Assembly (NCBI RefSeq): GCF_005280585.1
Contig: NZ_SZVO01000001.1
Coordinates: 744,001-808,000 of the forward strand
Length of the DNA stretch: 64,000 nt
DNA from: Dyadobacter frigoris
Lineage (GTDB): Bacteria; Bacteroidota; Bacteroidia; Cytophagales; Spirosomataceae
Direction: 5' to 3'
Made by a program: the position numbers and the translations under genes. The notes below the pieces were generated by a model that was not told the DNA's origin, ran no database searches, and was given only the letters and a program-made list of their open reading frames with translations. Shown here piece after piece: positions 57,701 to 64,000 of this stretch. Positions within the stretch are counted from its first letter, which is position 1; every line of letters begins with the position of its first letter.

Positions 57701-57809
57701 CTGTTGATGAAGTGACCTTACCTGTTATGTTAACTCCCTGCGCGAACGATAGTGTGGTCATACACGCAAAAATGATCAACAAGTACAGTGATCGTACATT
57801 TGCTTTCAT
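54774..57809 (-). CDS. SusC/RagA TonB-linked transporter of the GH144 locus
   Basis: The 1011-residue protein has a signal peptide (cleavage near SFAQG). A regulatory-like domain follows (NITGKVTSSTDGSALPGASV). It carries the SusC motif LNEVVIVGYGTQKKLDITGSV and a plug with RIRGVGTAYGSPNPLYVVDG and ILKDASSQSIYGVRAANGVVLI. The barrel ends in NFGVNITF. It is the first structural gene after the regulator. It imports the oligosaccharide held by its SusD. Confidence 0.96.
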   Translation of the reverse strand: MKANVRSLYLLIIFACMTTLSFAQGVNITGKVTSSTDGSALPGASVLIKGSTTGVPTDIDGNFTINVPSTTSILVVSMIGMTPQEITVGSNSVINVSLLEDARALNEVVIVGYGTQKKLDITGSVVSIKGSEISKQSSINPVSGLQGKVAGVQINNSGKPGEAPQIRIRGVGTAYGSPNPLYVVDGVWFDDISFLNSNDIESMNILKDASSQSIYGVRAANGVVLITTKKGKSGKAIVDYNGYVGVQKVTNQIKMANANQYSTMINELSAINGGKQLLDPSQYGEGTDWYKQILRDAFITNHQISVSGGGEKSTYGLSLGFLKQDGIVDRNNFKRYTARFQNDFQISKNLKVGYTATGAFSKSNDEAGGIFRQLYAAAPVVPVYNADGSYGDPSKLFLGDAVSFNPQVTVDVFNQVTKKTLLTANAYAELSFLKDFKFRTSLGGRYGQDETRTYTPVYAATLAQRNTNSLLKFVRPQARYWIFENTLTYTKEIGKHSFTALLGQSAQHDQSYQLTATARDVPYKSEGDLYLALGDADTRSVTDEGDLATYSSYFGRVNYSFSDRYLINASLRADGSSKFYQGGNGWGYFPSVGAGWVISNEPFLKDQKVFDNLKLRGSWGKIGNASVPSNLSTLTVATGGSLAAIYGGTVNTGASINSIIPPVTYWERGVGTDIGLEASMMKNRLSIELDYYTKKTERAIFDIPVLASIGTQSGSILGNQADFQNKGFEASISWRDEIGKDLSYSIGINGSMNTNKVLSVSTGANPIYAGGVGLTGGALATRTRVGDPIGSFYGYIVDGIFQNQAEIDKSAQKTAKPGDFKYRDISGTNGTPDGTITGLDRQVIGNPNPKYTYGINTTWNYKWLDLTLDFQGVAKIDIYNANLGWRYGNENFTKDFYENRWHGEGTSNTYPSTNIGGGSNYLPNSFFVQSGSYFRVRNAQLGFTLPTKITERLKLKKLRVYANAQNALNFFKYKGLSPEVRATDNKPTTAGIDANVYPLSATYNFGVNITF

Positions 57810-57977
57810 TGGTTTCTAGTTAGGTATTTTGAACTTTACAAAGATTAAATTGTCTTCAAAACTAAGAAGGAATAATAGCCATTGTCAAAAATAGCACTAC
57901 ATCACCACTACATCAATAAGAATAATGCAATGAATTTTGGTGTTTAAAGAAGAAAATATTGGTTTTGTCTATATGAC

Positions 57978-60836
57978 TTAGACCTCCATCATATACTCAT
58001 TGAGATTGAAATCATTAGCCAGTTGAAGTTTTTTTCTTAATCTGTATCGTTTGATTTCGATACCACGAAGAGAAATTCCCAACACGGGAGCCATCTCTTT
58101 GCTGGAAAGATTCATTCTTAGACAAGCTGCCAAACGAAGTTCCGACGGGGAGATTTCAGGACAGGCTTTCTTCAAACGTTTGAAAAATTCATCATGGACC
58201 TCATTGAAATTTTCTTCAAACAAAACCCAGTCGTCTTTCCCGGCGACGTTTCTTTCAATACTATGAAGCAGTTTTTGATAATGAATGTTGGGTAATTGCT
58301 GGCCTAATTCCTGTTTTACCTGTTGAAGTTCGTCACGTATTTCCTGTAAAATTTCATTCTTACGAACGACATTGATCGCAACATTACTAAGCTGCTGGCT
58401 TTTGTTTTTGATTTCGCTCTGAAGATTTTCATTTCTGATCTCGATGATTCTTCTTTCATTAACCAATGTTTGCTGCCGTAGTTTTTCTTCCTGCTCCTGC
58501 AATAGCTTTTTTCGATGAGAGATTAATCTTTTCTCCTGATAGAAAATAATTCCCGTTAGCGCTGCGGCGGCTATCAATACAAATAATAGTTTCGCCCAAA
58601 CGGTTTCATACCAATACGGATTTACTGAGAAACTGTACGTGGTAATTTGCTCATTCAAATTGCTTTTTACTTCGAAAGTGTATTCTTTGGATTCCAGATT
58701 GGTATATTCAACATAACTCTGATCCGTCCATTCGGACCACTGTTCCGAAAGTCCTTTCAAACGATATTTATATTGAAGATTTTGTCCAAAAACTGGTAAA
58801 GCATACATAATCCGGATAGACCGGACGTTTTTTGGCAAAACTGTATTGCTTTTCGTTTCAAACATGTCTGCAAGATTTCTCAAATTCACAACCTTACGAA
58901 TAATAGGAGTCATTGCAGCTGTTATCGGTTTTTCAGCAATAGTCCTGTCATACAGCGCATATCCATTATCTAATCCGAAAAAATAATATTGATTTGATAA
59001 AGGGATAATCGTTTCATTATTTCTTAATAGAGACAAATCCAGTGAACGTGAACCGCTTTTATTTGTATAAATTATTTTGCTTAAATAAACTTTAAACCAG
59101 TCTCCATCTATTCCTGACCGAATTTTGAAAGCATCGTTGTCATTCCTGTTCAAATCCATGTAAGGCATCAATTTATTTTGATCGTTTGGCTTAAAAAAGC
59201 CATTTCCTGAACGAACAAGAAGATTTTGTTTCCATGGCGTGATTTCGACTGCAAACTCGCTGGGGATATCAACCGGAGATTTGTATTCCTGCCAGACTTT
59301 TACAGAATCCATATTTTCATTCAAAATAGTCCGGAATAGTCCTTTATAAGCATGAGCGAGCCAAAGCGAGCCATCTTTTGTCATGACAATCTGTTTGATA
59401 GGGATAGGTGGTATTCCTTTTATTTCAAAAGCATATACCCAGTTTCCATTGTCATCTTTCCTGTAAGCATGAAGGCCCGTGTATGATCCTTGCAATAAAA
59501 GTTTCTCTTTCTTTGTTTCAACCGGAAGGAAGACCCAGCCTCCTGTTACGGATGAAATTCTTTTAATGCCATTTTCTTCAATTCGAAAAGTCGCGTCATT
59601 ATGCCCACAGAGAAGCTGATCATCAACTACTTTAAGATTCCAGGTTTGTCCTTCCAGCCCTGGAATTGCGCGAAAAGATTCTGCCGACGGCCATTTTTTT
59701 ACAAAAACGCCATTATTGGACCCAACATAAAGTTTATTCTTCCAGATAGCTGCCGCGTATGTAGAGCCAAGCGGATTATCATTTTTTTGGTAGGAAATGA
59801 TGGGAGAGGATAACTTTATCAGGTCAATTCCCTGATCCATACCTAGCCAAATATGCTTTCTGCTATCTTCGCTGAGCGCTAAAACTGTATTATTCTGCAA
59901 ACCATTTTCTTTATTGAAGTGATATTTCAGATTCCCGTTTTTATCAAGAATATAAAGTCCTTTTAATATTGTCCCTAAGGCAAGACTACTATCCGTACTC
60001 AGTATGAGAGCTTTATTAATAATATTCTTCTTTAATTCTTCCGCAATCGGAATTTTCCATTCGGTCAGTTTTTCAAAGTCATAAATGAATAAACCATGTT
60101 TTGTGGTTGTAATCAAAAGTCGATTATTTGAAAAAGGTAGAATGCTGGAAACTACTGCATTGGCGAGGGATGAAGTGCCGGGAAGCGATAAAAACTTATC
60201 ATCCTTCAATTCATATAAACCATTTGTCAGCATATTAAAAAACAACCGGTTCCGGACGTTGCGTATGAACATGAAATTTCCTGACGATTTCAGTTCTGTT
60301 ATCTTTTTGCCATCGTATTTATATATCCTCGCGAAGGATTGAAAATAAATGGCATCGGTGGTTTTTGTGATGTGCCAGATTTCTTCCGTTTTCAGACTTT
60401 TGAAATTAGTACCTTGACTGAGTGAGTGATAAATCAGCTGTCCTTTTCCGGTTTTTTGCCAGTAACCAAATTCCGAAAATCCTCCGACATAAACGCGGGA
60501 ATCTCCGTTTGCGGTAGTATCACATAAAACGGTACGGATTATTTGCCGGTTCGGGAGCTGATATAATTTCCATACTGCGCCGTCATATTCCAGCAAACCG
60601 TCAGAATTGGCAACATAAATAATGTGGTCTCTGCTTTGCGCTATTTCCCAGTTTTGGTTGTGCGCTTTGTAAACGGTATTAGGATAATTTATAAGCTGAG
60701 GTGTTTCCTGCGCGGTCGCCAGGAAAGGAAATATAAAGAGGATAAGTAAAGTGTAACGCTCGAACAGTTTGTTTTTACCTGGTTGATTGAAAAACAAAAT
60801 GTCAAAAAAACACTCTTTTATCATTAAAAAAATCAT
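57978..60836 (-). CDS. Membrane-spanning propeller/Y_Y_Y/LuxR-type regulator
   Basis: The 952-residue protein has an N-terminal export helix (YTLLILFIFPFLATAQ). Two-component-propeller-like repeats span about residues 50-640 (VANSDGLLEYDGAVWKLYQL, NKLYVGSNNGVFV). A Y_Y_Y-type domain follows (YRLKGLSEQWSEWTDQSYVE, EYTFEVKSN), then one transmembrane helix (LLFVLIAAAALTGIIFY) and a coiled coil (about 770-860). The C-terminal HTH is LuxR-like (ISPSELRLAACLRMNLSSKEMAPVLGIS, RGIEIKRYRLRKKL). There is no histidine kinase or receiver domain. It probably senses a periplasmic oligosaccharide and directly controls the SusC gene 168 bp downstream. Confidence 0.9.
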   Translation of the reverse strand: MIFLMIKECFFDILFFNQPGKNKLFERYTLLILFIFPFLATAQETPQLINYPNTVYKAHNQNWEIAQSRDHIIYVANSDGLLEYDGAVWKLYQLPNRQIIRTVLCDTTANGDSRVYVGGFSEFGYWQKTGKGQLIYHSLSQGTNFKSLKTEEIWHITKTTDAIYFQSFARIYKYDGKKITELKSSGNFMFIRNVRNRLFFNMLTNGLYELKDDKFLSLPGTSSLANAVVSSILPFSNNRLLITTTKHGLFIYDFEKLTEWKIPIAEELKKNIINKALILSTDSSLALGTILKGLYILDKNGNLKYHFNKENGLQNNTVLALSEDSRKHIWLGMDQGIDLIKLSSPIISYQKNDNPLGSTYAAAIWKNKLYVGSNNGVFVKKWPSAESFRAIPGLEGQTWNLKVVDDQLLCGHNDATFRIEENGIKRISSVTGGWVFLPVETKKEKLLLQGSYTGLHAYRKDDNGNWVYAFEIKGIPPIPIKQIVMTKDGSLWLAHAYKGLFRTILNENMDSVKVWQEYKSPVDIPSEFAVEITPWKQNLLVRSGNGFFKPNDQNKLMPYMDLNRNDNDAFKIRSGIDGDWFKVYLSKIIYTNKSGSRSLDLSLLRNNETIIPLSNQYYFFGLDNGYALYDRTIAEKPITAAMTPIIRKVVNLRNLADMFETKSNTVLPKNVRSIRIMYALPVFGQNLQYKYRLKGLSEQWSEWTDQSYVEYTNLESKEYTFEVKSNLNEQITTYSFSVNPYWYETVWAKLLFVLIAAAALTGIIFYQEKRLISHRKKLLQEQEEKLRQQTLVNERRIIEIRNENLQSEIKNKSQQLSNVAINVVRKNEILQEIRDELQQVKQELGQQLPNIHYQKLLHSIERNVAGKDDWVLFEENFNEVHDEFFKRLKKACPEISPSELRLAACLRMNLSSKEMAPVLGISLRGIEIKRYRLRKKLQLANDFNLNEYMMEV

Positions 60837-60916
60837 TTTTAATTTGTTTTTAATGTCGTTTTACCTGTTTATTATAGGGTGCTAATACTAGTAAATTCTA
60901 AAACAGACCAACGTAT

Positions 60917-62299
60917 ATGGTAATAAAAAAAGTACTTTGTTTAATTTTACTGACTTCCTCTGCGGTTATGTCGCAAGTCAAACCGACGGACGATAATAAC
61001 AAAAGTGACATAAGATACAGTTTGAATCCTTCTGGTTCTCATTATGTTAAATTTACTTTTATCAATCAGGCCTGGTTCAGGCTTAATGATAATAATCCCG
61101 GAACGACTGTTCTGACTGATCCTGCCTCTCAGACTTTTGATATAGGTCTGCGCCGTACACGAATACAACTGTTTGGTCAAATTACCGACCGAATATTTTT
61201 CTATACGCAGTTTGGGTTGAACAACTTTAACAAGACAAATGGTTTCCCTGGATATAATACGGTCGGGACACCGAGCAACCGCAAAGTTGGAGCTTTTTTT
61301 CATGATGCGCTCGGGGAATATGAAGTACAGAGAAAAGGGAATAACTTCATTCGTTTTGGAGGTGGTTTGACAATTGTAAACGGACTTTCCCGTTTTTCGC
61401 AACCCAGTATTTCAACGATCATGACGCTGGATGTTCCCATATTTGCACAGGCTACGGTGGATCAAACGGACCAGTTCGCCCGTAAACTTGCCATTTATAG
61501 TCGCGGACAAGTCGGTAAGATTAATTATCGCATCAGCGTAGCAGATCCTTTCCCGATTGAAACAAACGGAGCGGTTCCGCCTTCGTTGAATGCCAATTCA
61601 GTCTTCGCCCAGAAAAAACATAAAAAGCAATTTGACGGATTATTAATTTACAACATTTTTGAGACCGAAGACAACACCACGCCGGGATATATGACGGGAA
61701 CTTATTTTGGTAAACGTAAAATCTGGAACATTGAGGCAGGTTTTATCGCGCAGAAAAATGCAACCTGGCGAAAAGAAAGCGTGGATACATTATATAGTAA
61801 CATGAATCTTTGGTCCGTGGCGTCTTACCTTGATATGCCTTTGAATAAAGATAAAGGAACAGCTGTTTCGGCTTATCTGGGTTATTTTCATATGGGTTAT
61901 GGCAAGGGTTACCTGCGCTATAACGGAAGTATGAACCCGGCAACAGGAACCACGTTGCCTATAACAGGTGTTAGCGGAACACAGGGAAATGCGTATCCGA
62001 TGTTTGGAACCGGTAACGTGATTTATTCACAGTTTGGTTATAAACTTAAAGATGGATTGTTACGAAGTCATGGGACACTGATGCCGTACGCATCTTTACA
62101 GAAGTCGGATTATGAACGATTACGGGATCCGATGATTCTTTATAATGTTGGTGTCAACTGGCTGATGAAGGGGAATAATGGAAAGCTGACGCTTAACTAT
62201 GAAAACCGCCCGATTTATAAAAACAGTACGATTGCAAATGAACTTCAAAAAGATTTAAGGAAGGGATCCTGGATCCTGCAATATCAGGTTTCTATCTGA
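60917..62299 (+). CDS. Outer-membrane porin (OprO/OprP-like)
   Basis: The 460-residue protein has a signal peptide (cleavage near AVMSQ). It is rich in barrel strands with aromatic girdles (VKFTFINQAWFRLND, RRTRIQLFGQITDRIFFYTQFG, NFIRFGGGLTI, KLTLNYENRP) and ends in WILQYQVSI. The layout fits phosphate-selective porin O/P-like proteins; specificity is unknown. It is divergent from the regulator, sharing an 80-bp promoter region. A strong terminator follows. Confidence 0.85.
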   Translation: MVIKKVLCLILLTSSAVMSQVKPTDDNNKSDIRYSLNPSGSHYVKFTFINQAWFRLNDNNPGTTVLTDPASQTFDIGLRRTRIQLFGQITDRIFFYTQFGLNNFNKTNGFPGYNTVGTPSNRKVGAFFHDALGEYEVQRKGNNFIRFGGGLTIVNGLSRFSQPSISTIMTLDVPIFAQATVDQTDQFARKLAIYSRGQVGKINYRISVADPFPIETNGAVPPSLNANSVFAQKKHKKQFDGLLIYNIFETEDNTTPGYMTGTYFGKRKIWNIEAGFIAQKNATWRKESVDTLYSNMNLWSVASYLDMPLNKDKGTAVSAYLGYFHMGYGKGYLRYNGSMNPATGTTLPITGVSGTQGNAYPMFGTGNVIYSQFGYKLKDGLLRSHGTLMPYASLQKSDYERLRDPMILYNVGVNWLMKGNNGKLTLNYENRPIYKNSTIANELQKDLRKGSWILQYQVSI

Positions 62300-62322
62300 T
62301 AAATAACATTAGCGTAATAATT

Positions 62323-62360
62323 AAAGAAGCCAACCTTTAAAAGGTTGACTTCTTTTTTTG
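62323..62360 (+). terminator. Terminator between the porin and mdh
   Basis: AAAGAAGCCAACCTTT pairs with AAAGGTTGACTTCTTT, followed by TTTT. On the minus strand TTTAATT also follows, so it can serve mdh. Confidence 0.85.
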
Positions 62361-62363
62361 TTT

Positions 62364-63290
62364 TTAGAAAGTAAGCGCACCATTCATTGCTCTTACTGCT
62401 TCTGCGGATTTTTCGTATGCCGCTTTTTCTGCATCGCTCAGGCGAAGGTTGATGATTTTCTCCCAGCCATTACGGCCCAGAACCACGGGAACACCCATAC
62501 AAATATCCTTTTGGCCATATTCACCATTCAAATAAACACCACATGGAACGATACGTTTCTGGTTGCGAACGATACTTTCAACCATCATCGCAGCAGCAGC
62601 ACCCGGCGCGTACCAGGCCGAAGTTCCGATAAGTTTCGTAAGTGTTGCACCGCCCACCATGGTATCAGCAGCAACCTGTTCCAGTTTTTCAGCTGAAAGG
62701 AAACGGCTCACAGGAATACCATTATAAGTAGCCAGGCGTGTCAAGGGTATCATGGTTGTATCGCCGTGTCCGCCAATTACCATGGCATGTATGTCACTTG
62801 GAGAAACATCCATGGCAAGTGCAAGATATGTTTTAAAACGGGCACTGTCCAAAGCGCCGCCCATTCCGATAAGACGTTTTTTAGGAATACCTGATTCTTT
62901 TAAAGCAAGGTAAGTCATGGTATCCATAGGATTGGAAACAACGATGATAATTGCCTTTGGAGAATATTTTAAAATATTTTCAGTTACTGATTTTACGATG
63001 CCTGCATTAATACCGATAAGCTCTTCACGAGTCATGCCGGGTTTGCGTGGAATACCGGAAGTGATCACCACTACATCAGATCCTTTTGTTTTTTCATAGT
63101 CATTTGTTGAACCGATTGGCTTTGTGTTAAAACCAAGCAATGCAGCGGTTTGGTACATATCCAATGATTTTCCTTCACTTACACCTTCTTTTATATCCAG
63201 CAGCACCAACTCTTCCGCCAATTCGCGACGAATAATATTATCAGCTGTGGTTGCACCCACAGCACCTGCGCCTACGACTGTAATCTTCAT
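62364..63290 (-). CDS. mdh: Malate dehydrogenase
   Basis: The 308-residue protein has the NAD-binding glycine-rich loop VVGAGAVGATTADNI and Asp32, which favours NAD. The substrate arginines are in RKPGMTREEL (Arg82, Arg88) and SARF (Arg151), and the catalytic histidine is His175 in GGHGDTTM. The Arg82 loop distinguishes it from lactate dehydrogenase. It oxidises malate to oxaloacetate in the TCA cycle. It is the only gene in its unit. Confidence 0.96.
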   Translation of the reverse strand: MKITVVGAGAVGATTADNIIRRELAEELVLLDIKEGVSEGKSLDMYQTAALLGFNTKPIGSTNDYEKTKGSDVVVITSGIPRKPGMTREELIGINAGIVKSVTENILKYSPKAIIIVVSNPMDTMTYLALKESGIPKKRLIGMGGALDSARFKTYLALAMDVSPSDIHAMVIGGHGDTTMIPLTRLATYNGIPVSRFLSAEKLEQVAADTMVGGATLTKLIGTSAWYAPGAAAAMMVESIVRNQKRIVPCGVYLNGEYGQKDICMGVPVVLGRNGWEKIINLRLSDAEKAAYEKSAEAVRAMNGALTF

Positions 63291-63482
63291 AAAAAAATAT
63301 AGTTAATTGTATAAAAATTAATGTTTTGAAATATAACCTAAAAATAGGGTACTTAATTTGTTAAAACCACAAGCTGATTTGATTTTTGTAAGAAAAGTAG
63401 TTCGGAATGATCCGAAATGCAATTTTTTACGTAATTAGATAGTTATATTGTCATCACAAACCACTTTTTCTTTATTTAGGAA

Positions 63483-63914
63483 ATGAATAATGATTCGTTG
63501 ATCACAAGAATATTACATTCAATTTTTTTTAAAAAGGCAACCGGAAAGGCAGGAAGATATGCTGGAAACGCAAGCCGTCTTTTCGAGTTAGCAGGTGAAG
63601 TTGTTGGCAAACTGAAACATATTGGCTTTAAGGGAAATCTGTCGGAGTTTCAAAGCAGTGTACAATTGCTGGTCCGGATGGTGAAAGCTTATTCTTCGGG
63701 AGCGTATAAGAATTTGCCTTGGAAAAGTCTGGTATCAATTGTTGCGGTGTTAATTTATTTTGTATCACCAATTGACCTGATTCCTGATTTTCTGCCTGTT
63801 ATAGGAATTACCGATGACATTGCGCTGGTGCTTTGGCTGATCAGGACACTGGGAGAAGATATTCGTAAATTCAGTGAATGGGAAAAGAATGAAAAAACAA
63901 TTAATATAGGATAA
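63483..63914 (+). CDS. YkvA/DUF1232 membrane protein
   Basis: The 143-residue protein has the DUF1232 core, YFVSPIDLIPDFLPVIGITDDIALVLWLI, preceded by a hydrophobic segment LVSIVAVLI. The N-terminal half is basic and helical. The family is common and of unknown function, often near envelope or stress genes. It is separated from mdh by about 190 bp of divergent spacer. Confidence 0.88.
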   Translation: MNNDSLITRILHSIFFKKATGKAGRYAGNASRLFELAGEVVGKLKHIGFKGNLSEFQSSVQLLVRMVKAYSSGAYKNLPWKSLVSIVAVLIYFVSPIDLIPDFLPVIGITDDIALVLWLIRTLGEDIRKFSEWEKNEKTINIG

Positions 63915-63982
63915 AGTGTCTGAAGTTTTAGTTCTTTTCAAAATAATAAGTATTTTTGTAAACATATAATCAAAGAATAGAT

Positions 63983-64000
63983 ATGGAATCAGTAACTGTT
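63983..64000 (+). CDS. Start of a gene cut by the window edge
   Basis: ATG at 63983 begins MESVTV and runs off the window. A TATTTTTG word (63951-63958), matching TAnnTTTG, lies 24 bp upstream as a plausible -7 element, with no clear -33 partner. The product cannot be identified. Confidence 0.4.

Noticed and set aside
60947..61402. 151-residue minus-strand frame
   Set aside because: It is antisense to the porin gene, and its composition is typical of a shadow frame.

Overview
The window looks like chromosome of a member of the Bacteroidota, most likely a Cytophagales soil or plant-associated bacterium of the Dyadobacter type. The evidence is three SusC/SusD pairs, a type IX secretion (T9SS) PorP/SprF gene next to a large protein with a CHU_C-like C-terminus, few Shine-Dalgarno sequences, a moderately AT-rich base composition, and the general gene content. 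The genus is inferred; the phylum is well supported. No rRNA, tRNA, CRISPR array, transposase or integrase was seen.

Layout. 1-5.1 kb: the end of a membrane protein, a TonB-dependent receptor, a secreted class II cyclic-nucleotide phosphodiesterase, a DUF72 protein and a cupin. 5.2-9.9 kb: an isolated SusC/SusD pair with no enzyme beside it. 10.7-11.9 kb: a beta-barrel gene flanked by two inverted copies of a 23-bp palindrome. 12.0-22.4 kb (minus strand): a mannan utilisation locus in the order SusC, SusD, GH26 mannanase, sodium/solute symporter, GH130 mannosylglucose phosphorylase, cellobiose 2-epimerase. Together these form the known route from mannan to mannobiose to mannosyl-glucose to mannose-1-phosphate plus glucose.

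23-32 kb: housekeeping and accessory genes (ilvE, cobalamin adenosyltransferase, queA, Uma2-type nuclease, Bro-N-like protein, a GH43-like glycosidase, tyrS). Directly after tyrS lies a segment of about 750 bp carrying one small membrane-protein gene. It is bounded by two copies of the last 44 bp of the tyrS region, so it looks like an insertion at the tyrS 3' end. 32.4-36.8 kb: T9SS PorP/SprF and a PKD-rich 1125-residue surface protein. 37-47.5 kb: metallophosphoesterase, recX, three glycosyltransferases, nrdB, GNAT, corA, MFS transporter, YigZ and thiamine pyrophosphokinase.

47.5-60.8 kb (minus strand): an M1 peptidase, a Kelch protein, two tandem GH144-type glucanases, SusD, SusC, and a membrane-spanning propeller/Y_Y_Y/LuxR regulator. 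From the family function this is best read as a beta-1,2-glucan utilisation locus. 60.9-64 kb: a porin, mdh, a DUF1232 protein and the first codons of one more gene.

The most unusual features are the duplicated tyrS tail around a small gene, the palindrome pair around the beta-barrel gene, the roughly 160-bp imperfect palindrome inside the mannan locus, and the tandem GH144 locus with its single-protein transmembrane regulator. No wholly new system can be proven from sequence alone.
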